A DNA stretch of 41,149 bases, taken from contig JAUSMW010000034.1 in assembly GCA_030645815.1 (NCBI GenBank), positions 1 through 41,149 of the forward strand, written 5' to 3'. The translations under genes and the position numbers were made by a program. Source of the DNA: Candidatus Saccharimonadota bacterium (GTDB lineage: Bacteria; Patescibacteriota; Saccharimonadia; Saccharimonadales; Saccharimonadaceae). Of this stretch, positions 21,873 to 29,896 are shown in pieces. The notes beneath the pieces are model-generated. The model had not been told where the DNA came from and ran no database searches. It saw only the letters and a program-made list of their open reading frames with translations. Each line of letters opens with the position of its first letter. Positions within the stretch are counted from its first letter, which is position 1.

Positions 21873-21880
21873 AGATTGTA

Positions 21881-23296
21881 ATGACAAAAGATGTACGCAC
21901 TCGTTTCGCACCCAGCCCAACTGGCTATTTGCATGTTGGCGGGGTTCGAACTGCATTATTTGCATGGCTAGTAGCACGTCAAAATAACGGCAAGTTTATA
22001 CTACGACTAGAAGATACCGACCAAGCTCGCGAAGTAGAAGGCTCTGCCGAACATCTAATAGATAGTCTGAAAGCCTTGGGTATTAATTATGACGAGGGCC
22101 CGGATATAGGTGGTGATTTTGCTCCATATAAACAGAGTGAGCGGCTGGAAATATACAAACAATGTGCACAAAAACTAATTGATAGTGGACGAGCATATGC
22201 TGACCCATATACTCGTGAAGAACTACAGGCTTTTCGTGAAAAAGCCCAGGCTGAGAAAAAGCCATTTTTGTATCGTAATCATCGTCCAGAAAATCCTCCA
22301 GCCTGGGATGGTAGCCGGCCATTGCGCTTTAAATCCGACCCGAAGGCGTACCAATGGCACGATGAAGTGATGGGTGATTTATCAACTGGTCCAGAGGTAA
22401 TCGATGATTTTATATTGATCAAAAGCGACGGTTTCCCAACCTATAACTTTGCGCATATCGTAGACGATGCACAGATGCAAATTTCACATATTATCAGGGG
22501 TCAGGAATTCATTTCTAGTACTCCAAACTACCTAAACCTATACGAGGCACTAGATATTGAACCCCCAATTTTAGCCACTATGCCCCACATCATGGCAGCA
22601 AGTGGTGGCAAAAAGCTCAGTAAACGTGATGGTGCAAAAGATATCCTAGATTATATTGATGATGGTTATTTGCCAGAGGCTTTGGTGAGTTTTATCTCGA
22701 CATTAGGTTGGAATGATGGCACCGAACAAGAAGTATTCACAGTAAATGAACTAATAGAAAAATTCAGCCTAGACCGTGTACAAAAATCAGGGGCACATTT
22801 TGACGAAAAACGGCTAGAGTGGGTCAACGGACAATTCATTAGACAACTTTCTACCCACGATTTATATGAAAAGGTGGGTAATTATTGGCCAACTGAAGCA
22901 GAGAATGCCGACGAGAATTACAAACAAAAAGTCCTTGCATTAGGACAGGACCGTTTAAAAACCCTGCGTGATTTACAGCAATTTGGCTATTTCTTCGCTG
23001 ACCCACAGCCTAGCATGGAATTAATCGATAATAACAAGCAGTCACGTAAATTATCACCTGAAAGACGTGCAGAACTAATAAACGACGCCCGTAATGCATT
23101 GCAAAATAGTGAATTTACCCCTGATGCGATTCAAAACACCCTAAACCAGCTGCTAGAAACCACTGGTGAAAAACCTGGTGTATTATTTAGCCTCATTCGT
23201 ATCTACACAACCTGGGCACCGTTCAGCCCACAGCTCAACGACACCCTAGCACTACTGGGTAAAGAAACCGTCCTCCGTCGTTTGCAGCAACAGTAA
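21881..23296 (+). CDS. gltX: Glutamyl-tRNA synthetase (possibly non-discriminating)
   Basis: This 471-residue class I aminoacyl-tRNA synthetase charges tRNA-Glu with glutamate. The HIGH-type motif is in FAPSPTGYLHVGG (9-21) and the KMSKS-type motif is KLSKR at 245-249. The glutamate-binding RTALF and RLEDTD segments follow the first motif. The length and C-terminal helical anticodon-binding domain are standard for bacterial GltX. Many related bacteria also charge tRNA-Gln with this enzyme and then amidate it; whether that happens here cannot be judged from this window. The mRNA is probably leaderless, as the -10 ends 8 nt before the ATG. A tRNA-Glu(CTC) gene lies in the same window at 29574. 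Confidence 0.97.
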   Translation: MTKDVRTRFAPSPTGYLHVGGVRTALFAWLVARQNNGKFILRLEDTDQAREVEGSAEHLIDSLKALGINYDEGPDIGGDFAPYKQSERLEIYKQCAQKLIDSGRAYADPYTREELQAFREKAQAEKKPFLYRNHRPENPPAWDGSRPLRFKSDPKAYQWHDEVMGDLSTGPEVIDDFILIKSDGFPTYNFAHIVDDAQMQISHIIRGQEFISSTPNYLNLYEALDIEPPILATMPHIMAASGGKKLSKRDGAKDILDYIDDGYLPEALVSFISTLGWNDGTEQEVFTVNELIEKFSLDRVQKSGAHFDEKRLEWVNGQFIRQLSTHDLYEKVGNYWPTEAENADENYKQKVLALGQDRLKTLRDLQQFGYFFADPQPSMELIDNNKQSRKLSPERRAELINDARNALQNSEFTPDAIQNTLNQLLETTGEKPGVLFSLIRIYTTWAPFSPQLNDTLALLGKETVLRRLQQQ

Positions 23297-23372
23297 TTTT
23301 ATGATATAAATAACCTAACTCTTTTACAATTCGTAGGAGTAGTAAAATTCACAATTAGACAGAGGAGAAGAA

Positions 23373-23486
23373 ATGAGCAAGCGCGCAGTACTGCTATGCG
23401 CTGTTACTGGCGTAGCTTTTGTAACAGCTTTTCGGATCAAGACAATGAACCCAACCGACAGATACTACATGTTCAATTTCGGCTAA
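23373..23486 (+). CDS. 37-residue membrane peptide heading a small-protein operon
   Basis: An ATG at 23373 follows a strong GAGGAG site. The peptide has one hydrophobic stretch (AVLLCAVTGVAFVTAF) after a basic SKR start and a short polar tail. A single-span membrane microprotein is likely. It is 22 nt upstream of the next gene, which also has a Shine-Dalgarno, so it probably belongs to the same transcript. No family is known. Confidence 0.6.
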   Translation: MSKRAVLLCAVTGVAFVTAFRIKTMNPTDRYYMFNFG

Positions 23487-23508
23487 GTTCTACAGCAAGG
23501 GGAAGTCA

Positions 23509-23817
23509 ATGCCAGTAGCGGTCGAAAAAACCCGTGAAGTACCACCTATCACCAACGCGCTGGACGAGTCAGGTATATACCTGGCGAATCGAGCCCTCGA
23601 GGTCGCTGACATCAGAAAGAAAAGGTCTTCGGCAAAAGTCTTTCTACCGTTCAGCACGCAGGTTCTGTTGGTTGTTATGCGCCTCACTAGGCACTCCACC
23701 AGCCACCGCGTAACCCGCCAAATTTTGGCGGATAGCACTCAGCACGCATTGAGGCAAACTCGCTTTAAGTCAGCAAAAGTCAAATGTGGGCGCATCCGCA
23801 TCCACGTCAAGCTCTAA
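23509..23817 (+). CDS. Small basic protein, first of three diverged paralogues (A)
   Basis: This 102-residue protein follows an AAGGGG site. The C-terminal ~65 residues run: strand (AKVFLPFSTQV), helix, TRQILADSTQHALRQ helix, then AKVKCGRIRIHVKL. The same order of elements, ending in a KV-x4-R strand, recurs in the next two genes, so the three appear to be tandem duplicates that have diverged strongly. The N-terminal ~40 residues are specific to this copy. No known family is recognised. The basic charge and the beta-helix-beta layout could suit nucleic acid or ribosome binding, which is speculation. Confidence 0.65.
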   Translation: MPVAVEKTREVPPITNALDESGIYLANRALEVADIRKKRSSAKVFLPFSTQVLLVVMRLTRHSTSHRVTRQILADSTQHALRQTRFKSAKVKCGRIRIHVKL

Positions 23818-23833
23818 CCAGAGGAGATATAAA

Positions 23834-24184
23834 GTGGGAAGCACAGCAATAAGCATGACAACCCCACGAGAACAGGCTCTACTTGACGCCTTTGAGCGTG
23901 GGCTAGGAGAGCTCGCAACCCAGTTCGTCGAACAGATTGAACTGGACATCGCATTGCGCTGGGACTCAGGTGAGTCCAGGCAAATCGGCCAAATCTCTAT
24001 TCCAATCAAAATGAGATTTCAGATGAGATCGCTTGGTATGCACATCGGGCACTCGGGCGATGTCACGCGCAGAGCCCTTGCCCGCAAGGTCAGCAAGCGC
24101 CTTTCTGAAAAGAAGGGGCGCGAGGTGAAGGTGAGCTGTAACTGGCGCTACTGCCTGAAAGCCAAGGTGAGCGATGAACAATGA
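23834..24184 (+). CDS. Small basic protein, second paralogue (B)
   Basis: A GTG start at 23834 is chosen because GAGGAG lies about 8 nt upstream; the longer in-frame start at 23786 lies inside the preceding gene. The 116-residue product has an acidic N-terminal helix (PREQALLDAFERGLGELATQ) and then the shared domain: ISIPIKMRFQM, VTRRALARKVSKRLSE, and EVKVSCNWRYCLKAKV. Its pattern matches paralogues A and C. It overlaps the next gene by 11 bp, indicating coupled translation. Confidence 0.65.
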   Translation: MGSTAISMTTPREQALLDAFERGLGELATQFVEQIELDIALRWDSGESRQIGQISIPIKMRFQMRSLGMHIGHSGDVTRRALARKVSKRLSEKKGREVKVSCNWRYCLKAKVSDEQ

Positions 24185-24473
24185 AACCCAAGAGCTCCTG
24201 AGAAAGGTGCCTGTAGTAGTTGCTCGCGCCGTAATGGAGATCAATCACAACCGCGAAGTACTCAGGCTCGAAGAAGGAGTAGTTGTGCCGTTTGTCCTGC
24301 CCGTCTCATCAGAGTTACGCAAATGCGTAAAACAGGTGCGTCGGGCAGGTGGTGGATCGCCTACTTCAGTCAAATCCCTTTTCACCGACCACGTCACAAA
24401 GGCGCTCGAAGAAAAGGGCTACCAGCTCAAAGTGAAATACAGGTGGCGAAAACTTGACTTCACTTTGGCGTAA
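24174..24473 (+). CDS. Small basic protein, third paralogue (C)
   Basis: This 99-residue protein starts inside the end of copy B. An N-terminal helix is followed by the shared domain VVVPFVLPVSSELRKCVKQVRRAG, SVKSLFTDHVTKALEEKG and QLKVKYRWRKLDFTLA. The final KV-x3-WR strand aligns with copy B residue for residue. It is the last gene of the cassette; hairpins follow. The function is unknown. Confidence 0.65.
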   Translation: MNNETQELLRKVPVVVARAVMEINHNREVLRLEEGVVVPFVLPVSSELRKCVKQVRRAGGGSPTSVKSLFTDHVTKALEEKGYQLKVKYRWRKLDFTLA

Positions 24474-24480
24474 AGGTCAC

Positions 24481-24546
24481 GAGGCTGGAGCCTCACGCTC
24501 CTCTGTCCTCGTACCAGAATAGTCGAAATATCGACTCGTCTGGTAC
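24481..24546 (+). terminator. Two 3' hairpins after the paralogue cassette
   Basis: GAGGCT-GG-AGCCTC (24481-24494) is followed by GTACCAGA (24511-24518) pairing with TCTGGTAC (24539-24546), which encloses AGTCGA-AATA-TCGACT. There is no clear T tract, so termination is uncertain. Confidence 0.5.
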
Positions 24547-24548
24547 GA

Positions 24549-24584
24549 TACAATATTGTATAATAATCATTTTTATTATATAAT
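24549..24584 (+). promoter_or_regulatory. Promoter with a 12-bp palindrome over the -35 box
   Basis: TTGTAT (24556-24561), 17 nt, TATAAT (24579-24584). The perfect palindrome TACAATATTGTA (24549-24560) overlaps the -35 and looks like a repressor operator for the gene at 24645. Confidence 0.5.
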
Positions 24585-24644
24585 ACTAATCACGTTTCAT
24601 TTTTTTTGGAACAAGCTACTTCAAAACAACTACAGAGAGTGGAT

Positions 24645-24935
24645 ATGAAACTGCTAATAATCCTCGTTCTTTTCGTGGTGTCAGGTCTGACGATGAGTCA
24701 GTGTGACTTCACGGGCAGAGGCGAGCAAGAGAAAGTGCTGCAAAAAGGCGTTCCGACCATCACGCAAGCGCAAGTTGATGAGGTCCTGGGCGACTACGAC
24801 CAATTCGCAGCAGAAGACTGCAGGAACGAGTACTTGAGGCTCATCGACCTATATATCGGGTACCGCAAAGCTGGCCACCCACATGATGATGCTCTCGGAT
24901 GGAGTAGTGATGAAACCTCACCTTTCAGTTGTTAG
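24645..24935 (+). CDS. Small exported protein, possible lipoprotein
   Basis: This 96-residue protein starts at the ATG at 24645; an in-frame TTG at 24606 would add 13 polar residues before the signal and is less likely. Residues 1-17 form a signal-like hydrophobic segment (MKLLIILVLFVVSGLTM) ending in SQC. C20 could be a lipidated cysteine, but the lipobox is imperfect (Gln at -1). The mature part is acidic, with two more cysteines (ED-C-RNEY and the C-terminal FSC). No family is recognised. The leader is about 54 nt and two hairpins follow the stop. Confidence 0.65.
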   Translation: MKLLIILVLFVVSGLTMSQCDFTGRGEQEKVLQKGVPTITQAQVDEVLGDYDQFAAEDCRNEYLRLIDLYIGYRKAGHPHDDALGWSSDETSPFSC

Positions 24936-24939
24936 TAGC

Positions 24940-24992
24940 GAGCCTGGATGGCTCACTATGAGACCGAGACTCGTAAAAAAGTCTTGGTCTCA
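24940..24992 (+). terminator. Tandem 3' hairpins
   Basis: GAGCC-TGGAT-GGCTC (24940-24954) is followed by TGAGACCGAGACT (24959-24971) pairing with AGTCTTGGTCTCA (24980-24992; 13 bp including G-U). No T tract follows. A further TTTGTATG/CATACAAA hairpin lies near 25010-25030. Confidence 0.55.
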
Positions 24993-25044
24993 CTAACCTT
25001 GTAGGTGTTTGTATGAAAGCTACATACAAATCTCTATAAGAAGT

Positions 25045-25053
25045 TGCTATAAT
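25045..25053 (+). promoter_or_regulatory. Extended -10 (TGCTATAAT) of the DUF3048 operon
   Basis: The hexamer TATAAT at 25048-25053 lies 7 nt before ATG 25061. An in-frame ATG at 25052 overlaps the box and is excluded. Confidence 0.65.
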
Positions 25054-25060
25054 GATACTT

Positions 25061-26227
25061 ATGCTAGTGGGCAAAAAACAGAAACGACATCATTTTGATG
25101 GGGAACTTCATATTAATGAAGCTTCGACCGTTGTCACACAACCAAAGCGTTGGACTAAAATACACCAGTTATTACATGACGATACAGGACTGAGGTACTT
25201 TTTCGCGTGTATCGCAATTATCATCGCAACAGGCGTTGGTTTACTAGTTATGCTAGGACAATATCGTGACCCAGATGTCGCCACACCTGGCAACTTTATT
25301 CGTAAAAAACTCGCCGAAAAATATTACTCACCACTAACTGGCAACGAACTACCAGATGAAACCGCCACAAAACGTGCCGTCACAGGTATCATGATAGAAA
25401 ACAGTCCTGATGCCAGGCCACAATCTGGGCTAAAGGACAGCGGAGTAGTCTTTGAAGCCATAGCCGAAGGTGGCATCACGCGCTTTTTAGTACTGTACCA
25501 AGAGCAACAACCGGCACTAATCGGACCTGTTCGCTCTGTCCGCCCATACTATGTAGATTGGGTTGCAGCTTTTGACGCCAGTATTGCCCATGTTGGTGGT
25601 AGCTACAATGCCCTGCAGGAAGTCCGCAATGGGCAATACCGCGATATAGACCAGTTCTTTAACAGCGCCGCCTATTGGCGTGCAACTGATCGCTATGCAC
25701 CGCACAATGTCTATACCAGTTTCGAAAGATTAAATGCTCTTAATGCAAAGAAAGGTTATTTAGAATCAAACTTTACTGGATTTACGCGCGTTCCAACCAA
25801 ACCAGCGCCTGCTAAAAAAACGACCACCAAACCCGAAGTTGCAAACAACATTCAGGTCAATATATCCGGGCCACTATATAACTCGGCTTACAGTTACGAT
25901 ACGGCTACTAAAACATATATCCGATCCCAGGGTGGCAAGCCACACCTGGACCGGGAGGGCGGACAAATCGCACCGCGCGTTGTCATCGTTATGAAAGTCC
26001 CAACCGTTATAGGCTTTGAGGACGGATACCGCGAACAAATGACCACCATTGGCACTGGTGAAGTTCATGTATTCCAAGACGGCACGCATGCACAAGGCAC
26101 CTGGAAAAAAGACGCCAAAAAATCACAAATCAAATTCATAGACGCAAAGGGCAAAGAGATTCTGCTCGAACCAGGACAGACTTGGATAACTGCTATTGGC
26201 ACCGACAGGAGCGTTGCATGGCAGTAA
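25061..26227 (+). CDS. DUF3048 (YerB-type) membrane-anchored protein
   Basis: This 388-residue protein has a cytoplasmic basic start, one transmembrane helix at about residues 44-66 (YFFACIAIIIATGVGLLVML) and an extracellular DUF3048 region. The family core is visible as SPLTG...AVTGIMIENSPDARPQSGLKDSGVVFEAIAEGGITRFLVLYQ, LIGPVRSVRPYYVDW and DQFFNSAAYWR. The C-terminal half ends in a WKKDAK...FIDAKGKEILLEPGQTWI strand region typical of the family. The molecular function of DUF3048 is unknown; YerB is a lipoprotein in Bacillus. The next gene, a histidine kinase, overlaps by 10 bp, which suggests that this outer domain may work with that sensor. Confidence 0.9.
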   Translation: MLVGKKQKRHHFDGELHINEASTVVTQPKRWTKIHQLLHDDTGLRYFFACIAIIIATGVGLLVMLGQYRDPDVATPGNFIRKKLAEKYYSPLTGNELPDETATKRAVTGIMIENSPDARPQSGLKDSGVVFEAIAEGGITRFLVLYQEQQPALIGPVRSVRPYYVDWVAAFDASIAHVGGSYNALQEVRNGQYRDIDQFFNSAAYWRATDRYAPHNVYTSFERLNALNAKKGYLESNFTGFTRVPTKPAPAKKTTTKPEVANNIQVNISGPLYNSAYSYDTATKTYIRSQGGKPHLDREGGQIAPRVVIVMKVPTVIGFEDGYREQMTTIGTGEVHVFQDGTHAQGTWKKDAKKSQIKFIDAKGKEILLEPGQTWITAIGTDRSVAWQ

Positions 26228-27681
26228 ATAGCTACCCACGACAACAGTCCACAAAACTAATTGTGACTTTTTTGGTGTTGCAAACCATCATCGCTGCCAT
26301 CATTGCTGGCATTTGGTTTATTCTTGCCGCACCCACTATTACTTGGCAATTAGGATTGATATTAGCAGGAACATTTTTACTATTGGAGGCCATCGCGGCC
26401 TACATAGTCAACATTGTTGCCAGCAAACCAATCCACCAGGTCGTTAATGCGTTGTTGTATGCATATAGCGACAAGCCTTTTGATAAAAATAGTACCGTTG
26501 TCGAACTAATTCGACGCCTGCATGCCGAGAAAGAACCCGAAGAGGGCATCACAACCGAAACAGTCTTTGCTCAATCTCTACTAGACCATTTGCCAATAGG
26601 TATTATTGCCCTCAACGCAAAGCGCGAAATCATTTATGCAAATAAAGCTGCACCAACTAGAGGTGGCGGCAAAGAGTTAAACGTTAATTTCACCGAAAAC
26701 GACTCTTTGCTGGGTTGGCTCGACACAACAGCCGGCAAAAACATCAGCTCGTCACACTGGTGGAAACGTCTACGCCAAATAAATATCGAGAGCGAAGACA
26801 CGCGTCAATTCTTTGACATGTTAGCTCTATACCAACAGAACGGCGAGAGTGCTATAGAAACAATTTTAGTCAGCATAGACCGGACCGATGACTATAGTGC
26901 CGACGAAGACGATTTAGACTTTACCGCGCTAGCTGCACATGAACTGCGTGGACCAATCACGGTTATCAAAGGCTACTTGGATGTCCTGCGCCAAGAACTG
27001 GACCTGACACAGGACCAGGTGGCTTTCTTTGAACGTTTAGATGTATCAGCAGATCGACTAACGACATATATAAACAATATATTGAATGTATCGCGCTATG
27101 ACCGCCGTCATTTGCAGTTGCATCTAAAGGAAGAAACTTTGACTCGAGTCTATCAATCGGTTGGTGACGATTTGGACCTACGTGCCCGTACACATCACCG
27201 CATGCTCAATGTTAATATCCCAGAAAACTTGCCGACCATCGCCGCTGACCGCGGCAGCCTTAGCGAAGTCATTGTTAACCTAGTCGACAATGCTATCAAA
27301 TATAGCAACGAGGGCGGGTTGGTAGTCGTCAATGCCGGGCTAAAAGACAATTTTGTCGAAGTGAGCGTGCAAGACAATGGTATAGGTATACCAGGTGCAT
27401 TACTAGGTCATATCTTTGACAAATTTTATCGTTCACACAGGTCGCGCGAAAATACTGTTGGTACTGGGTTAGGACTGTATATCACAAAGGCCATCGTCGA
27501 ATCGCATGGCGGCACGGTGTCAGTCCGTAGCGACGAAGGGCATGGCACAACATTTGCCTTTACTATTCCAACCTACGCATCTATTGCAGACAAGCTCGCA
27601 AAAAGCGATAATAGTAACGAAGCAATGATAGACAAAAAAGACAAAAAATTTATCAAAAACCATTCGATGTATAGGGGATAA
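26218..27681 (+). CDS. Sensor histidine kinase (two transmembrane helices, PAS-like, HisKA, HATPase)
   Basis: This 487-residue kinase starts at the ATG at 26218, which has AGGAG 6 nt upstream; longer starts fall inside the preceding gene. Two adjacent membrane helices (about 15-38 and 43-68) are joined by a very short loop, so there is little extracellular sensor. A PAS-like part follows (LLDHLPIGIIALNAKREIIYANKAA, 121-145). The phosphorylated His is H241 in LAAHELRGPITVI. The N box is EVIVNLVDNAIKYSN, G1 is VQDNGIGIPG and G2 is GTGLGLYITK. The overlap with DUF3048 and the response regulator 2 nt downstream form one three-gene operon. With almost no outer loop, signal input may come through the DUF3048 protein or from within the membrane. 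Confidence 0.94.
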   Translation: MAVNSYPRQQSTKLIVTFLVLQTIIAAIIAGIWFILAAPTITWQLGLILAGTFLLLEAIAAYIVNIVASKPIHQVVNALLYAYSDKPFDKNSTVVELIRRLHAEKEPEEGITTETVFAQSLLDHLPIGIIALNAKREIIYANKAAPTRGGGKELNVNFTENDSLLGWLDTTAGKNISSSHWWKRLRQINIESEDTRQFFDMLALYQQNGESAIETILVSIDRTDDYSADEDDLDFTALAAHELRGPITVIKGYLDVLRQELDLTQDQVAFFERLDVSADRLTTYINNILNVSRYDRRHLQLHLKEETLTRVYQSVGDDLDLRARTHHRMLNVNIPENLPTIAADRGSLSEVIVNLVDNAIKYSNEGGLVVVNAGLKDNFVEVSVQDNGIGIPGALLGHIFDKFYRSHRSRENTVGTGLGLYITKAIVESHGGTVSVRSDEGHGTTFAFTIPTYASIADKLAKSDNSNEAMIDKKDKKFIKNHSMYRG

Positions 27682-27683
27682 TT

Positions 27684-28058
27684 ATGGATGCAAAACAACA
27701 AAGGGTACTGTGTATAGAAGACGACCGTTTCATCGGCGAGATGTATGTACGCTCCCTCAACCAAGCTGGATACGCAGTTGATTGGGTGCTCAGCGGTAGC
27801 GACGGGTTAGCTGCAGCCAAGAGCAAGCAATATGATTTCATGTTGCTAGACCTCATGTTGCCAGAAAAAAAGGGCAACGAGGTAATAGCCGAACTGCGTG
27901 GTGAAAAAGATTTGATACCAAATACAAAAGTGCTGATACTGACAAACTTTGACGAAGACGATAAAAAGCGCGAGGAACTGCAGCAAAAAGTCGAGGCCTA
28001 CCTCATCAAAGCCGACATCACACCCCGCAAGCTGCTCGATATTATCAAAGAATTATAA
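27684..28058 (+). CDS. Single-domain response regulator (CheY-like)
   Basis: This 124-residue receiver domain has no output domain. The acidic pocket is in CIEDD, the phosphorylated aspartate is D56 (LLDLMLP), the conserved Thr is in LILTNFDE and the Lys in YLIKADI. It directly follows the histidine kinase and is its probable partner. Without a DNA-binding domain it must act by protein interaction or as a phosphate relay. A short symmetric hairpin follows. Confidence 0.92.
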   Translation: MDAKQQRVLCIEDDRFIGEMYVRSLNQAGYAVDWVLSGSDGLAAAKSKQYDFMLLDLMLPEKKGNEVIAELRGEKDLIPNTKVLILTNFDEDDKKREELQQKVEAYLIKADITPRKLLDIIKEL

Positions 28059-28077
28059 TTTTGCCGTCAGGGCAAAA
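28059..28077. terminator. Short symmetric hairpin
   Basis: TTTTGCC-GTCAG-GGCAAAA. It has a weak U tract, and could end the DUF3048-kinase-regulator operon. Confidence 0.4.
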
Positions 28078-28083
28078 ATACTG

Positions 28084-28089
28084 TAAAAT
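28084..28089 (+). promoter_or_regulatory. -10 element (TAAAAT), leaderless arrangement
   Basis: It lies 6 nt before ATG 28096. An in-frame ATG at 28090 touches the box and is unlikely to be transcribed. Confidence 0.5.
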
Positions 28090-28095
28090 ATGGCA

Positions 28096-28650
28096 ATGAC
28101 CGAAATCGAAGGTGGCCGTATCATTCCTATGCAAGAATTATCGTATGCCAACGCGTACTTTGATAGGGCGTACTGCGTCTACGATGCCCTCAGCGAAATA
28201 TTCACAGCTCGACAAAAAATGGAGTTGCATGTGATGGACAGATTTCTGATTAGTAAAATTGAACTAGCAGACAAAAATGAAGTTATAACTATCACCATAT
28301 CACCCCCTGACAATAGTGAGGCTTCGCAGCCAAAGGTATTCAAAATACCAGAGTGGGCACACGGTAGCGACTATCTGCGTTACAAAAATCAATATTCTGA
28401 CAGGGATGAAATACAGTGGGTAGAAGCCGGACACCAGTCTAACCCCGAGTTACACGAATTTTTAAACAAACTCGAAAACATATTCAATTTTGGCACTGCC
28501 GAGGTTGTAGAACTAGGGCAAGAGCCTATGGATGAAGACGTGGAGGCAGCAATTATTAGGCAACTAGCAATGCAGCCTCATATCTCAAAAGCCATCCGCA
28601 GTATGGTTGGTTTGCCGCGACAAAAAGTTGTCAGCGCACAAGTCGAATAA
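28096..28650 (+). CDS. Conserved-looking hypothetical protein, 184 residues
   Basis: No family is recognised. The protein is soluble and acidic. A helix-rich start (SYANAYFDRAYCVYDALSEIFTARQKMEL) is followed by a strand-turn-strand region (HVMDRFLISKIELADKNEVITITISPPD). A KVFKIPEWAHGSDYLRYKNQY segment and a C-terminal helical part follow. A generic C-terminal helical region rich in Glu/Asp is followed by a basic end (RSMVGLPRQKVVSAQ). The start at 28096 is chosen from the promoter position. It stands alone between a two-component operon and a convergent kinase gene. The 302-residue protein at 33660 shows a loosely similar style (acidic, HG/YD-rich), but I cannot claim homology. Confidence 0.65.
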   Translation: MTEIEGGRIIPMQELSYANAYFDRAYCVYDALSEIFTARQKMELHVMDRFLISKIELADKNEVITITISPPDNSEASQPKVFKIPEWAHGSDYLRYKNQYSDRDEIQWVEAGHQSNPELHEFLNKLENIFNFGTAEVVELGQEPMDEDVEAAIIRQLAMQPHISKAIRSMVGLPRQKVVSAQVE

Positions 28651-28667
28651 CAGCCCGCAAACATCCG

Positions 28668-29492
28668 CTATTCGCGGGTAGTGAGTAGTTTTCGTCGCGC
28701 GGCTTCATTGCCCATCATAACGGCGTAGTGAATGTCCCTCTCTGTATAGTATGAACGAATCAAAGCTGCGCTAAAAGTGTCTCCACAGCCGACAGAATCA
28801 ACAATCTTATCTGGAGGTACGGGTTCTTCAACGGCGACAACTTCACGTTCACCAGCTTGCACAATCATTGCGCCTTCTGGACCCAATGTCATCACAACCG
28901 TAGTGTAATAGCTCCATTCTTCGGCTAGGTCCATGGCGTGTGGATAATCATCTTCGGAAAATATAACGATATCAAATTGCTCGACAATCGCTCGACCATC
29001 TGCAAATTCCTGCGGCGTTACAGTACCATCCGACCTGATCGCCCGAAAGTACCCTTGCGGTAATAAAACCTTGAGACAATCTTGATCCAACGACCCCATA
29101 GCTCTGTTCATATATGCGCTGTCAAAACTGGGCGTGAGTGGGGCCAAGATGAAAATATCGGACGAGCCTAAAACCGTTAATGCATCGTCGTCCAGCTCGG
29201 GGTTAGGGATATCAGCGTTGTAGCATTTCTGCGTGCGCTTGCCGCCGACTGAAGTATTTTCATATACCATGGTTTTGCTAACATTAGAGAGTAGTGGGTA
29301 CAAATCTAAACCATCAGTATATTGTGTAAAATCATCACCCCAACTAGCTATGATATTGGTTTGCAAGCTATCATCACTACTAAAATAACGCGCCATATAC
29401 ATCGCTGCCGAACCCCAAGATTCATATCTAGATGACTCGCTAACGTTGCGGTCTATACAAACATGACCTAAAATTGTGATTTTTTTATCCAT
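28668..29492 (-). CDS. PfkB-family carbohydrate/nucleoside kinase
   Basis: This 274-residue ribokinase-fold kinase begins with KKITILGHVCIDRNV, the family's N-terminal strand. It has a glycine motif in ESWGSAAMYMARYF. The C-terminal PfkB signature is DSVGCGDTFSAALI with the catalytic base D238 (the usual DTxGAGD reads DSVGCGD). The anion hole is therefore slightly altered but probably active. The substrate cannot be told; sugar or nucleoside is likely. A minus-strand extended -10 (TGCTATAAT) ends 11 nt before the ATG. The mRNA 3' end has a CCCGC/GCGGG hairpin that overlaps the end of the gene. Confidence 0.88.
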   Translation of the reverse strand: MDKKITILGHVCIDRNVSESSRYESWGSAAMYMARYFSSDDSLQTNIIASWGDDFTQYTDGLDLYPLLSNVSKTMVYENTSVGGKRTQKCYNADIPNPELDDDALTVLGSSDIFILAPLTPSFDSAYMNRAMGSLDQDCLKVLLPQGYFRAIRSDGTVTPQEFADGRAIVEQFDIVIFSEDDYPHAMDLAEEWSYYTTVVMTLGPEGAMIVQAGEREVVAVEEPVPPDKIVDSVGCGDTFSAALIRSYYTERDIHYAVMMGNEAARRKLLTTRE

Positions 29493-29503
29493 ATGTATAT
29501 AGG

Positions 29504-29512
29504 ATTATAGCA
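29504..29512 (-). promoter_or_regulatory. Extended -10 for the PfkB kinase gene
   Basis: Minus-strand TGCTATAAT has its hexamer at 29509 to 29504. The leader would be about 4 nt. Confidence 0.55.
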
Positions 29513-29527
29513 AACCTCTCTCTGTTA

Positions 29528-29536
29528 TGGTAAAAT
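29528..29536 (+). promoter_or_regulatory. Extended -10 for tRNA-Glu
   Basis: TGGTAAAAT (TG at 29528-29529, hexamer at 29531-29536). Transcription would begin about 31 nt before the mature tRNA. Confidence 0.5.
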
Positions 29537-29573
29537 CCTGTAGCACACAGTCAACAATTTGTATTCACTTGAT

Positions 29574-29648
29574 GGTCTCGTCTTCTAACGGTTAGGAATC
29601 CGGGTTCTCATCCCGGCAATAGGGGTTCGATTCCCCTCGAGATCACCA
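29574..29648 (+). tRNA. tRNA-Glu (anticodon CTC)
   Basis: A 75-nt tRNA reads GAG. The acceptor GGTCTCG pairs with CGAGATC (one G-U). The anticodon arm is CCGGG-TTCTCAT-CCCGG with CTC at 34-36. The T arm is AGGGG-TTCGATT-CCCCT, and the 3' CCA is encoded (29646-29648). Confidence 0.96.
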
Positions 29649-29671
29649 AGTTAATATAAAACTACAATGCT

Positions 29672-29887
29672 CTAGCAAGTTATACAATCCGCTGGTCCTG
29701 GTTGACTAGGGTCTCCTTTGGATGCATTTTCATCTATCATAAGTGGCATGTTTGGGTCTTGTCTCACTGGTTGAGTGAGTATAAATGATAAGCTGGCAAC
29801 TACAATGCAGAAAACAGCAGCCGAAGATAGCGCAATGAGAAATAATTTCTTCTCTTTGACGTTTTTAAAACGTATAGCAAACTTCAT
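29672..29887 (-). CDS. Small membrane protein with C-terminal CxxC
   Basis: This 71-residue protein has a basic start (KFAIRFKNVKEKK), one hydrophobic helix at about residues 14-38 (LFLIALSSAAVFCIVVASLSFIL) and an exported Pro/Asp-rich tail ending DCITC. A minus-strand TATAAT (29902 to 29897) ends 9 nt before the ATG, which supports a real, nearly leaderless gene. The terminal CxxC is typical of redox or metal-binding motifs, but no family is recognised. Confidence 0.65.
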   Translation of the reverse strand: MKFAIRFKNVKEKKLFLIALSSAAVFCIVVASLSFILTQPVRQDPNMPLMIDENASKGDPSQPGPADCITC

Positions 29888-29896
29888 TTGAGGCTA

